A DNA stretch of 48,988 nt from an uncultured Anaerolineae bacterium. GTDB lineage: Bacteria; Chloroflexota; Anaerolineae; CG2-30-64-16. A program made the translations under genes and the position numbers. Shown here piece by piece: positions 35,662-45,890 of this stretch. How positions within the stretch are numbered: position 1 is the first letter of the stretch; every line of letters starts with the position of its first letter. The notes under the pieces are model-generated. The model ran no database searches. It was not told where the DNA came from and saw only the letters and a list, made by a program, of their open reading frames with translations. Location of the stretch: contig CAKZKT010000155.1 in assembly GCA_937124585.1 (NCBI GenBank), positions 1-48,988 on the forward strand, in the 5' to 3' direction.

Positions 35662-36723
35662 ATGCAGCCATCCAGTCCGAGACCGAGCAATCACATCAAA
35701 GAAGAAGTTACCCTGGCGGTGGCCAACCTGTGGGTGTCGTATCAGGCACGTCGCGGCACGGTCAAGGCCGTGCGGGATGTCAGCTTCGACCTGCGCTTGG
35801 GCGAGACAATGGCCTTCATCGGCGAGAGTGGATGCGGCAAGACGACGCTGGGCCTGGGGTTGATCCGGCTGTTGCCGAAGACGGCCCGCATCGAGCGCGG
35901 CTCCGTGACCTACACCCGCAACGGCATCGCGACGTCGGTGCTGGAGATGGACAGCGAGGCGCTGCGCGCGTTTCGCTGGAAGGAATGCGCCATGATCTTT
36001 CAGGGCGCGCAAAACGCGTTCAATCCGGTATTGCGCATCCGTGACCAGGTGTGGGATACAGCTCGCGCCCACGGCGAGACCAATCGCGAGCGGGTACGCG
36101 CGCGCGTGTTGGAACTCTTCCGCCTGGTCTCGCTCGATCCTGACCGGGTGATGAACTCCTACCCGCATGAATTGAGCGGCGGCATGCGCCAGCGCGTCCT
36201 GCTGGCGCTGGGCCTGCTGCTCGATCCGCAGCTCATCATCCTCGACGAGCCGACCACCGCGCTCGACATCCTGACGCAACGCTCGGTGATCGAGGTGTTG
36301 CGCAGTCTGCGCAATCAGCTCGACTTCTCGCTGATGATGATCTCCCACGACCTGTCGCTGGCCGCTGAGCTGGCCGATCGGGTCGGAACGATGTACGCCG
36401 GCTGTCTGGTCGAAGTGGCCGACGTATACGACACCTACTACCATCCATATCATCCCTACACCATCGGCCTGATCCGCGCCGTGCCCACTCTGACCGGCGA
36501 GCGCCGGGATCTCATCTCGATCCCCGGCACGCCTCCCGATTTGATTGATCCGCCCACAGGATGCGCGTTTCATCCGCGCTGCCCGTATGCCAGCGACCGC
36601 TGTCGCGAGGAGCAGCCGGAGCTGGAGACGGTGGGGACGAGGCACCAGGTGGCCTGCTGGAACTGGCAGGCCGTGTTGGCTGACCGCGGGGCGCGACTGA
36701 TAATGGTCGCCGGCCAGGAGTGA
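35662..36723 (+). CDS. ABC transporter ATPase, OppD/DppD-like
   Basis: This 353-residue nucleotide-binding protein has Walker A GESGCGKTTLGLG, Q-loop region MIFQGAQNAFNPVL, signature HELSGGMRQRV, Walker B LIILDEPTTALD and switch His in MMISHDLSLAAEL. The C-terminal oligopeptide-transporter extension has GCAFHPRCPYASDRC, a Cys-rich cluster-binding-like motif of this subfamily. It forms a heterodimer with the next gene product, overlapping its frame by only a few bases around the stop. It energises the DppBC-like permease. Confidence 0.93.
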   Translation: MQPSSPRPSNHIKEEVTLAVANLWVSYQARRGTVKAVRDVSFDLRLGETMAFIGESGCGKTTLGLGLIRLLPKTARIERGSVTYTRNGIATSVLEMDSEALRAFRWKECAMIFQGAQNAFNPVLRIRDQVWDTARAHGETNRERVRARVLELFRLVSLDPDRVMNSYPHELSGGMRQRVLLALGLLLDPQLIILDEPTTALDILTQRSVIEVLRSLRNQLDFSLMMISHDLSLAAELADRVGTMYAGCLVEVADVYDTYYHPYHPYTIGLIRAVPTLTGERRDLISIPGTPPDLIDPPTGCAFHPRCPYASDRCREEQPELETVGTRHQVACWNWQAVLADRGARLIMVAGQE

Positions 36724-36728
36724 CGACG

Positions 36729-37718
36729 ATGGCTGCAATGATGGAATTGGTGGACCTGGAACGTTCCTTCAAGGTAGGCCGGGCGGTCGTGCGCGCGGTG
36801 GACGGTGTTTCGCTGGCGATCAACGCCGGCGAAGTGGTGTGCCTGGTCGGCGAGAGCGGCTGCGGCAAGACGACAACCGGCAAGATGGCGGTGGGCCTGC
36901 TCCGGCCGACCGGCGGCGAGGTGCGCTTCGAGGGGCAGGATATCTGGCAGATGAATGCCGCCGACTTCCGCAAGTATCGCCAGGCCGTGCAGATCATTCA
37001 CCAGGATCCCTACTCGTCGCTCAACCCGACGCAATCGGTGGTAGATATCCTCAGCGCGCCGTTGTTGCGGCATGGCTTTGCCCATTCGCGGCTGGAGGCG
37101 CGCCAGATGTCGGCCGATTGCCTGCGCCGCGTGGACATGACGCCGCCCGAAGATTACCTGGACAAATATCCGCATCAGCTCAGCGGGGGACAGCGCCAGC
37201 GCGTCTCGGTGGCGCGCGCGCTCACGGTCAACCCGCGCTTCATCATGGCCGACGAGGCCGTCTCGATGCTGGATGTCTCGATTCGCGTCAGCCTGCTGAA
37301 GATGCTGGGCCGCTTCCGCGATGAACTGGGGATGACATACCTGTTCATCACCCACGATCTGGCGGTCGCCAAATTCTTCGCCTGGGATGGCCGCATCGCC
37401 GTGATGTATCTGGGCCGGGTCGTGGAGATCGGCCCGACCCCGCGCCTGATCAACTATCCGCAGCATCCGTACACGAAGGCGTTGCTCTCGGCCATTCCGG
37501 AGGCTGATCCGCATGCCACGCGCACGAAAGAGCGGGTGCAGCTGCGCAGCATGGATGTGCCCAGCCTGCTCCACGTGCCGAGCGGCTGCTCTTTCCACCC
37601 GCGCTGTCCGTTGTTCGAGCCGGGGCTGTGTGATCAACAGGTTCCCGGCCTGGCCGATATCGGCGATCGGGTGCAGGTTGCGTGTCATGTGGTGGCACGC
37701 GGAGCCAGGACAGTATGA
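36729..37718 (+). CDS. ABC transporter ATPase, OppF/DppF-like
   Basis: This 329-residue second ATPase has Walker A GESGCGKTTTGKM, Q-loop IIHQDPYSSLNPTQ, signature HQLSGGQRQRV, Walker B FIMADEAVSMLD and His switch FITHDLAVAKFF. Walker B has Ala where nearly all relatives have Pro (DEP), but the catalytic Glu remains. The C-terminal GCSFHPRCPLFEPGLC is the usual subfamily extension. ATG 36729 has CAGGAG eight bases upstream; GTG 36720 is less well placed. Its stop overlaps the start of the small membrane protein (ATGA). Confidence 0.92.
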   Translation: MAAMMELVDLERSFKVGRAVVRAVDGVSLAINAGEVVCLVGESGCGKTTTGKMAVGLLRPTGGEVRFEGQDIWQMNAADFRKYRQAVQIIHQDPYSSLNPTQSVVDILSAPLLRHGFAHSRLEARQMSADCLRRVDMTPPEDYLDKYPHQLSGGQRQRVSVARALTVNPRFIMADEAVSMLDVSIRVSLLKMLGRFRDELGMTYLFITHDLAVAKFFAWDGRIAVMYLGRVVEIGPTPRLINYPQHPYTKALLSAIPEADPHATRTKERVQLRSMDVPSLLHVPSGCSFHPRCPLFEPGLCDQQVPGLADIGDRVQVACHVVARGARTV

Positions 37719-37966
37719 GCCCAGAAGTCGGTCTAGCCGCCACGCGCCTCGCCCTGTTCCTGATCGTCGGCAGTGGTCTGATGCTGCTGGCGGTTTCGCG
37801 CGACAGCGCGGAGTTCGTCGTGCTGGTTTTGACCATCGGCGTGGGGGCAGTGATGTTGGGCCTGGTGGCGCTGCTGGCGCGGCTGGGCAAAGCGCCGTGG
37901 ACGGAGTCCGCCGCAGACAGGCACGATCAGGACGCAGATGATCGCTCGGATGACAGGTTAATGTGA
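37715..37966 (+). CDS. Small two-helix membrane protein, unknown function
   Basis: This 83-residue protein begins at ATG 37715, inside the ATPase stop (ATGA overlap), so it belongs to the transporter operon. It has two hydrophobic helices (about residues 8-27 and 31-53, the second including VLVLTIGVGAVMLGLVALLA), followed by a hydrophilic, Asp-rich tail (DRHDQDADDRSDDRLM). No family was recognised. Its position between the importer and the mutase fusion suggests an accessory role, but nothing in the sequence demonstrates this. Confidence 0.6.
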   Translation: MSPEVGLAATRLALFLIVGSGLMLLAVSRDSAEFVVLVLTIGVGAVMLGLVALLARLGKAPWTESAADRHDQDADDRSDDRLM

Positions 37967-37994
37967 CCGAAACGGGGCTCGATCGGCAATAACG

Positions 37995-40190
37995 ATGTCG
38001 CAATCTGTTTCAACTTCAGGTTTGGACCTGCGGGCCGTCATCCTGGCAGCGGGCCGAGAGACGCTGCGGCCGGACGGCCGGCCGCTCGTGCTGGAGCCGC
38101 TGGGCGAGCGGCTGATCCTGGACTATGTGGTCGAGAACGCGCTCCAGCTGGTGGCGGCCGATAAGCTGTATGTTGTTGTCGGTGCAGGATGCAACGAGGT
38201 ACAGGCGCACCTGGGCGATCGGTATCACTATGTGATCCAGCCGGAGCCGCGCGGAACGGGCGACGCTGTTCTGTGCCTGCAGCCCGTTCTGGCGGGATAC
38301 ACCGGCGACCTGCTCATCCTGTACGGCGATACGCCGCTCTTCCGTCCTGGCTCGATTCGCGGCCTGCTCAATCGCCATCGCCTGCGCCGGGCCGACCTGA
38401 CGTTGTTGACGGCGGTCGTGGACCGCTCGCTGCCGTATGGCCGGGTGATCCGTGGGACCGACGGACAGATCGTGGACATCATCGAAGAGGCCGATGCATC
38501 GCCCAAAGTCCGGCAGATTCGAGAGCTGAACGTCGGCGCCTACGTGGTACGGGCCCAGGCGATTTTTGCCGCCCTGTCTCGTCTGGTGCCCGGGCCCGAG
38601 GGCGAACGTCGCCTGACCGATTGCGTGCATCAGCTCATTCGTTCCGGCCTGGAGGTCGAGAGCTATCGCATCTACGATCAGGACGAGGTGCAGGGCATCA
38701 ACACCGCCGATGACCTGGCACAGGCAGAGTTCATTTTGCAAAAGCGGCTTTTTCGGCCGCGACGCCATGAAGAGGAAAATCGGATCGTTTTCGGCACGGG
38801 CGGCTGGCGGGCGGTGATCGGTGAGGGCTTCACGCTGCATAACGTGCGGCGGCTGGCGCAGGCGCTGGCGAACGCCATCACCTGTCGCGGGGAGGAGGCG
38901 CATGGCGCCCTGATCGGCTACGACCGGCGTTTCCTTTCCCGGCAGGCGGCTGAAGCAGCCGCCGAGGTGTTCGCCGGCAACAATATCCCGGTCACGCTGC
39001 TGGCCGAAGACGCGCCGACGCCACTCATCACGTATGCCACGGCCAAGACGAACGCGGCGTATGGCCTTGCGTTCACTGCCAGCCACAATCCGCCGGAGTG
39101 GAATGGCCTGAAGGTGTTCCGCAGCGACGGCAGCCTGCTGCTCGACGACGAGACGCGCGGGATCGAGGCCGAGGCAAACCGTCTGACTGCGACGGATGTC
39201 ATCAAGCTGGAGCTCGATCTGGCGCTGGCCACAGGCGTGGTGCGGCGCAGCGACTTCACCAACGCGTATGTGGACGCCGTCGAGAGGCTGATTGATCTGA
39301 AAGCGATCCGCGAGGCCGGGCTCCGGGTGATCGTGGATCCGATGTACGGCGTGGGGCAGCTCACCCTGGGCACGATCCTGACCGAGGCGCGCTGTCGGGT
39401 CACTTTCATTCACGAGCGGCATGATCCGCTCTTTGGCGGCCGCTCGCCGGCGCCGAACCTGGAGGCGCTCCGTCTCCTGCGCACGCATGTGGTCGAGGGC
39501 CGCTACGATTTGGGCCTGGCGACCGACGGCGACGCGGATCGCATCGCCATCGTGGACGAGCAGGGGCGCTATATCACGGTCAACGAGATTTTGCTTCTGT
39601 TGTACTGGTATTTGCACGAGGTGCGGGGCGAGCGCGGGGGCGTGGTGCGCAACCTGGCGACCACCCACCTGCTGGATCGGCTGGCTCAACGTTTCGGCGA
39701 ACCGTGCATCGAGACGCCGGTCGGGTTCAAGCACATCGCGGCGGCCATGATCGCGCACAAGGCGCTGTTGGGCGGCGAGTCTTCCGGCGGACTGACGATT
39801 CGCGGCCATATCCTGGGCAAAGATGGCATCTTCGCCGCCGGGCTGATCGTCGAGATGGTGGCCAGGACCGGCCAACCGGTATCGCAGTTGCTGGCGCGCG
39901 TGTACGACCTCACCGGTCGGCTCTATGCGCTAGAGGATGTCGTTCAGGCTACGCCGGAGATGCGCGTGGCCGTGCCGCGGCGATTGCAGCAAGCGGCCGC
40001 CGACCGCATCGGCGCCTATCCGGTGCTCAAGGTGTCGCACATAGACGGCACGAAGTTCTACCTGGAGAACGACAGCTGGGCGCTGCTGCGCTTCTCCGGC
40101 ACCGAGCCGGTGCTGCGCCTTTTCGTCGAGGCCGACACGCCCTCCAAAGCGGAAGCGCTGATGGATTGGCTGCGGCAGTTTGTGAAGTGA
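37995..40190 (+). CDS. GlmU-like nucleotidyltransferase fused to phosphohexomutase
   Basis: This 731-residue fusion has an N-terminal domain (1-245) like the uridylyltransferase half of GlmU: VILAAGRETLRP, VIQPEPRGTGDAV, LYGDTPLF, YGRVIRG, ELNVGAYVV, EVQGINTADDL. The C-terminal domain (about 258-731) is a phosphoglucomutase/phosphomannomutase: FGTGGWRAVIG, catalytic Ser363 in TASHNP, metal loop DGDADR, sugar loop GGESSGG and phosphate loop RFSGTEP. The mutase looks active. In the first domain, aligned with E. coli GlmU, catalytic Arg18 becomes Leu24 and Lys25 becomes Leu31, so nucleotidyl transfer may be lost or altered. It could make an activated amino sugar in one polypeptide, or the N-domain may only bind sugar phosphate. 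It stands between the ABC transporter and its binding protein. Confidence 0.85.
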   Translation: MSQSVSTSGLDLRAVILAAGRETLRPDGRPLVLEPLGERLILDYVVENALQLVAADKLYVVVGAGCNEVQAHLGDRYHYVIQPEPRGTGDAVLCLQPVLAGYTGDLLILYGDTPLFRPGSIRGLLNRHRLRRADLTLLTAVVDRSLPYGRVIRGTDGQIVDIIEEADASPKVRQIRELNVGAYVVRAQAIFAALSRLVPGPEGERRLTDCVHQLIRSGLEVESYRIYDQDEVQGINTADDLAQAEFILQKRLFRPRRHEEENRIVFGTGGWRAVIGEGFTLHNVRRLAQALANAITCRGEEAHGALIGYDRRFLSRQAAEAAAEVFAGNNIPVTLLAEDAPTPLITYATAKTNAAYGLAFTASHNPPEWNGLKVFRSDGSLLLDDETRGIEAEANRLTATDVIKLELDLALATGVVRRSDFTNAYVDAVERLIDLKAIREAGLRVIVDPMYGVGQLTLGTILTEARCRVTFIHERHDPLFGGRSPAPNLEALRLLRTHVVEGRYDLGLATDGDADRIAIVDEQGRYITVNEILLLLYWYLHEVRGERGGVVRNLATTHLLDRLAQRFGEPCIETPVGFKHIAAAMIAHKALLGGESSGGLTIRGHILGKDGIFAAGLIVEMVARTGQPVSQLLARVYDLTGRLYALEDVVQATPEMRVAVPRRLQQAAADRIGAYPVLKVSHIDGTKFYLENDSWALLRFSGTEPVLRLFVEADTPSKAEALMDWLRQFVK

Positions 40191-40192
40191 GG

Positions 40193-40213
40193 CGTGAAAC
40201 GTGAAACGTGAAA
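40193..40213 (+). repeat. Tandem heptamer repeat
   Basis: CGTGAAA is repeated three times in tandem just after the fusion gene, followed by the palindrome AAACGCGTTT (40211-40220). The remaining bases to 40370 hold no gene and no strong promoter; related ATCACG hexamers recur nearby. Confidence 0.7.
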
Positions 40214-40380
40214 CGCGTTTTGCGTCGTGGGTGATCGCGTCTTGCCGATCGCGCATCACGTAATGTCGTATCACGCATTCTATCCCAATGAAGGGAGGTG
40301 ATCGGTTGCTGGCATGAACTACTTTGTGGTCGTCGGAGTTTGCGTCTTTCTTTCAACCATTCACATTCAGGAGGAAAGCC

Positions 40381-42186
40381 ATGTCTAAGCTGTATCGTCT
40401 GCTTGTGTTGGTGCTGGTAGCGGCCTTCGTGCTGTCTGCCTGCGCGCCAGCCCCGACTCCTGCCCCGGCCGCGCCACCGCAGGCCGAACCGACGAAGGCC
40501 CCGGAACCCATCAAGGCGCCGGCGCCTGCTGTAGCCAAGGAGTATCATGGCGCGTTCCCGTATGAGGTGCCGCCGAAGGGACATCTCAACTCGTTCGTGA
40601 CCGCCGGCATCCCGAACGGCATCAGCATCTACTGGGACCTGTTGGAACTGCCCGGCGCCCGCTACTATTGGGGCGAGGGCAAGTGGCTGCCGCTGGCTGC
40701 GGAGAAATGGGCTTTCCAGCCGCCCGACAAGTTCGTTGTCAACGTCCGCAAGGGCATGAAATGGTCTGACGGCAAGGACTTCACCGCCAAGGATGTGGTG
40801 GCCACCTTCAACATGGGCCGCCTGTTCAAGTGGACCGTGTTCAAGTACGTGGATACGGTGAAGGCCCTCGACGACTACACCGTGGAATTCCACATGAGTA
40901 CCCCGTCCACGGTGGTGGAGCGCTACGTCCTGCTGGAGCGCTATCGCTCGGCGGCCACCTACGGCGCGCTTGCGGATGAGGTGGCGAAGCTGGTCGAGGC
41001 CAAGAAGGGCGCCGACAGCGATGAGTGGAAGGCACTCGTGCAGAAGGCGACCGAGTTCCGGCCGGACAAGCTGATCGTCAGCGGCCCGTTCGACCTGGAC
41101 CTGAAGTCCATCACCGAGGCGCAGCTCACCCTGGTGAAGAATCCGACGGGCTATCTGGCCGACAAGATCGCCTTCGACAAGGTGGTGCTCTACAACGGCG
41201 AGACACCGGTCGTGACCCCGCTGGTGCTGGCAGGCGATGTGGACTATGCCACCCATGGCTTCCCCACCGCCACGGAGAAGCAGTACAAGGACATGGGCAT
41301 CCGCATCACGCGCGCGCCCACCTACTCTGGCCCGGCCATCTACTTCAACATGGACATCTATCCGTTCAGCCGGCCTGAGTTCCGCCAGGCGGTCGCCTAC
41401 GCGGTGAACCGGGCGGAGAACGGCACGGTGTCGCTGGGCGAGTCCGGCAAGGCGCCGAAGTATCTGACCGGCTTCAGCGACAACATGCTCGATTTGTGGC
41501 TCACCAAAGAGCAGATCGACAAGCTGACCGTCTACGACTACGACCCGAAGAAGGCCGAGGATCTCCTGACCAAGATCGGCTTCAAGAAGGGCTCCGACGG
41601 CATCTGGTTGGACGACAAAGGCAACAAGCTCGACTTCGAGCTGAGCGTGCCGGCCGAGTTCGCAGACTGGTCGGCTGCGGCCGAGAACCTGGCCGAACAG
41701 CTCAACAAGTTCGGCATCAAGACCACCGTGCGCGGCGTCAACTTCCAGCAGCATCCGACCGACGTGAACCAGGGCAAGTTCCAGATGGCGATCCGCGCCT
41801 GGGGCGCGGGCAACCCCCATCCGCACTTCGCCTTCGTCCAGGACCTCTTCACGCATAACTATGTCGGTTCCACCGTGGGCAAGGGCATGAACTTCCCCAT
41901 GAAGCAGACGATTGACGGCAAAGAAGTGGACCTGGAGCAGATCGTGGTGCAGTCGGCCGAGGGGCTGGACGTGAACGCGCAGAAGGAGAAGGTGGCGGTG
42001 GCTGCGGCGGCCTTCAACAAGCTGCTGCCGATCGTGCCGCTGTGGGAGCGCTATGGTAACAGCCCGTTGTTGAACAAACGCGTGGCCGATGCGCCGCCCG
42101 ACACCGATCCGATCTGGAAGAACGCCCTGTACGGCGACAACCCGATCGTGGTTATGATGCTGGACGGCCGCATCAAGCCGAAATGA
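40381..42186 (+). CDS. ABC transporter solute-binding lipoprotein (SBP family 5)
   Basis: This 601-residue lipoprotein has a signal peptide ending in FVLSAC, a Pro/Ala linker, and the family 5 fold. FVVNVRKGMKWSDGKDFTAKDV is the family signature region, and AYAVNRAENG and LPIVPLWERYGN are typical of the second lobe. Family 5 proteins bind peptides, nickel or, in several Thermotogae and actinobacterial systems, di- and oligosaccharides. It lies after the DppBC/OppDF-like genes and immediately before the GH20 gene, which favours amino-sugar oligosaccharides, though ligand class cannot be read from the sequence. GGAGG precedes ATG 40381. Two hairpins follow its stop. Confidence 0.92.
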   Translation: MSKLYRLLVLVLVAAFVLSACAPAPTPAPAAPPQAEPTKAPEPIKAPAPAVAKEYHGAFPYEVPPKGHLNSFVTAGIPNGISIYWDLLELPGARYYWGEGKWLPLAAEKWAFQPPDKFVVNVRKGMKWSDGKDFTAKDVVATFNMGRLFKWTVFKYVDTVKALDDYTVEFHMSTPSTVVERYVLLERYRSAATYGALADEVAKLVEAKKGADSDEWKALVQKATEFRPDKLIVSGPFDLDLKSITEAQLTLVKNPTGYLADKIAFDKVVLYNGETPVVTPLVLAGDVDYATHGFPTATEKQYKDMGIRITRAPTYSGPAIYFNMDIYPFSRPEFRQAVAYAVNRAENGTVSLGESGKAPKYLTGFSDNMLDLWLTKEQIDKLTVYDYDPKKAEDLLTKIGFKKGSDGIWLDDKGNKLDFELSVPAEFADWSAAAENLAEQLNKFGIKTTVRGVNFQQHPTDVNQGKFQMAIRAWGAGNPHPHFAFVQDLFTHNYVGSTVGKGMNFPMKQTIDGKEVDLEQIVVQSAEGLDVNAQKEKVAVAAAAFNKLLPIVPLWERYGNSPLLNKRVADAPPDTDPIWKNALYGDNPIVVMMLDGRIKPK

Positions 42187-42197
42187 GCATTGACTGA

Positions 42198-42231
42198 TCC
42201 CCGGCCAATGCAATGAGGCAGCGGCCGGGGA
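42198..42231. terminator. Hairpin after the binding-protein gene
   Basis: TCCCCGGCC and GGCCGGGGA form a perfect 9-base stem with a 16-base loop, 11 bases after the stop. No T-tract follows. Confidence 0.5.
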
Positions 42232-42266
42232 CAGGTTTGCTCCGGCCGTCAGGCCAGAGAGTGTGC

Positions 42267-42314
42267 GGGAAACCGGGCTGTATCAACGAGGAGAAGCCCG
42301 GTTTCTCTTGTCTC
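42267..42314 (+). terminator. Terminator between binding protein and GH20 gene
   Basis: GAAACCGGGCT (42269-42279) and AGCCCGGTTTC (42295-42305) are perfect 11-base arms, extendable by a G-T and a G-C pair, followed by TCTTGTCTC. It resembles an intrinsic terminator with an imperfect T-tract and may limit read-through from the abundant binding-protein transcript into the GH20 gene. Confidence 0.65.
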
Positions 42315-42369
42315 ACAGACGCGCATCGGACGGCTCCGTTGTGCGTCCAGGATGTGCAGAGGTCGAATC

Positions 42370-44271
<1,902 letters not shown>

Positions 44272-44277
44272 CGTTCC

Positions 44278-44309
44278 CGTGCCAGGCACTCTGCGAGATG
44301 CCTGGCACG
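44278..44309. repeat. Palindromic repeat, copy 2
   Basis: CGTGCCAGGCA and TGCCTGGCACG, 11-base arms around CTCTGCGAGA, 6 bases after the GH20 stop. A 36-base stretch (44278-44313) is repeated exactly as 44329-44364. Confidence 0.85.
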
Positions 44310-44327
44310 TACAGCAGTGTATCGTCC

Positions 44328-44361
44328 ACGTGCCAGGCACTCTGCGAGATGCCTGGCACGT
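44328..44361. repeat. Palindromic repeat, copy 3
   Basis: ACGTGCCAGGCA and TGCCTGGCACGT, 12-base arms with the same loop as copy 2, 15 bases after it. The sulfatase gene on the other strand ends 21 bases further on, so the element again sits between convergent genes. Confidence 0.85.
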
Positions 44362-44382
44362 ACAACGGCCTGGCGCGTGGGA

Positions 44383-45849
44383 TCAGGAAAATTCTCGCGG
44401 GTGCCGTCGCTTCAGCTCCGGCACGGCATGCCCGCGTCCCGTTTCCTCCAAATGCTTGACATAATTCTTCAGGGCTCCTCGCGCGTGGAACGGCCCGCCC
44501 TCGGCCAGGACGATCCGCAGCGGGTCCTCGGTGTAGCCGGCGGGCATCGTCGCCATCATCTGGTCATGCCATTCGGTCAGATAGCGCAGCCCCTGCGCGC
44601 AGAGATCGGGCCGGGCAGGCGCCAGGTTGTGCTGCTCGTGTGGATCTTGGGCCACGTTGTAAAGCATCTCGGTCGGGAAGAGGTGGTAGCCGTCGTGATA
44701 GGTGCGCATGTAGAGCCATTCGCCCCAGCGCACGCTGCGCTGGCAGACATGGCACCCCTGGCTGATGACCAGATATTCCCGCCCACAATCTGCCCCGCGC
44801 GTGATGACCGGCGCATAGCTCTCACCGTCCCAGCGCGGCTTGGCCGGAAGGCCGAGCAGCTCTGCCAGGGTAGGCGCGAGGTCGAGGTTGTAGTGGAGGC
44901 CGCGATCCACGTGGCCCTGCCTGCTGGCCGGCCAGCGCACGATCATCGGGATGCGGCAGGTGATGTTGTCGGCCGTGGCGTGCTCGCCGTAGAGGCCCAG
45001 CTCGCCCAGGTTCTCGCCGTGATCCGCGCTGATGATGATGGCCAGGTCGTTCATCACGCCGACCTGTTCCAGCGCGGCGAAGATCTGGCCGATGTGCTCA
45101 TCCATGTAGCGGATGCCGCAGTCGTAGCCGTCAATGTAGCGATGCAGATCAGCCATGTTGCGAATCTCGCCGGGATAGCGTGGCCAGCGCGGATCGTCGT
45201 TGCCGTGATACATCCAGGTCTCGCGCGCGCTGTGCGGCCCGACGTGCTGGCGATGTTCCTCCAGCACCTCGGGCGTGAGCCAGGCGGACAGCGGATCGTT
45301 TTCGAACGGGTTGCCGAACTCGGCCGGCGCGCGGTAGGGTGTGTGCGGGTCCCAGTAATTGACGTGCAGATACCAGTTGTCGCGCCTCGCGTTGCGTGCG
45401 ATCCAGTCGAGTACGGTCGGCGTCACGTCTTCGGCCGACTCCATGCCGCCTTTGCCTGTATCGTAGATCTCTCGGAAACCCGCGTAGAAGCTCCAGGCCG
45501 AGTGGCGCTCGCCGAAGCCGCCGATGAAAACGGTGTACAGGCCGGCCTGCTTGAGGGTGGCCGGCAGGCTGGTAGAAGAGAGGCTGTCGCGGAAGCCCCG
45601 GTTCGGCCCGTCAATGCGCGGGTCAGCACATGTGCCGCCGTGGTTGACGACGCCGGTGTGGATGCCGAAGCGGCCGGTCATCAGTGCGGTGCGCGAGGGC
45701 AGACAGGGCGCGTCCGAGCAGTAATAGTTGTCGAAGCGCACGCCCTGGCCGGCGATGCGGTCAATGTTGGGCGACGTGTTCCGGTGATACCCATAGCAGC
45801 CGAGGTGATCGGCGCGCAGGGTGTCGAGGTCGAGGTAAAGGATACGCAC
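44383..45849 (-). CDS. Type I sulfatase (Cys-type)
   Basis: This 488-residue sulfatase would hydrolyse a sulfate ester. Metal-binding Asp residues occur in LYLDLDTLRADHLG, the formylglycine site is Cys49 in APCLPSRTALMTGR, and the second metal site is in ISADHGENLGELG. The protein ends in a conserved C-terminal subdomain (LYNVAQDPHEQHNLAP). A Cys-type site needs maturation, which the anSME gene at 15.9 kb could provide anaerobically. There is no signal peptide, so it acts in the cytoplasm. GTG 45849 has GGAGA seven bases ahead and gives the normal N-terminus (RILYLD); ATG 45891, overlapping the SDR stop, would add 14 residues. Its sulfated amino-sugar substrate is inferred from neighbours. 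Confidence 0.9.
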   Translation of the reverse strand: MRILYLDLDTLRADHLGCYGYHRNTSPNIDRIAGQGVRFDNYYCSDAPCLPSRTALMTGRFGIHTGVVNHGGTCADPRIDGPNRGFRDSLSSTSLPATLKQAGLYTVFIGGFGERHSAWSFYAGFREIYDTGKGGMESAEDVTPTVLDWIARNARRDNWYLHVNYWDPHTPYRAPAEFGNPFENDPLSAWLTPEVLEEHRQHVGPHSARETWMYHGNDDPRWPRYPGEIRNMADLHRYIDGYDCGIRYMDEHIGQIFAALEQVGVMNDLAIIISADHGENLGELGLYGEHATADNITCRIPMIVRWPASRQGHVDRGLHYNLDLAPTLAELLGLPAKPRWDGESYAPVITRGADCGREYLVISQGCHVCQRSVRWGEWLYMRTYHDGYHLFPTEMLYNVAQDPHEQHNLAPARPDLCAQGLRYLTEWHDQMMATMPAGYTEDPLRIVLAEGGPFHARGALKNYVKHLEETGRGHAVPELKRRHPREFS

Positions 45850-45890
45850 GGCTGAGTCTCCGTTGAGTCGGATTGGATGAAGATAGGACA

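Noticed and set aside
33647-37718. Firm assignment of the ABC importer to dipeptides or nickel
   Set aside because: Family membership does not define the ligand; the GH20, NamZ and NagR-like neighbours favour saccharides.
44278-44364. Two 36-base direct repeats 15 bases apart, considered as a CRISPR
   Set aside because: Only two copies, a 15-base spacer too short for a CRISPR, no cas genes, and a third related copy 21 kb away. They are dispersed palindromes.
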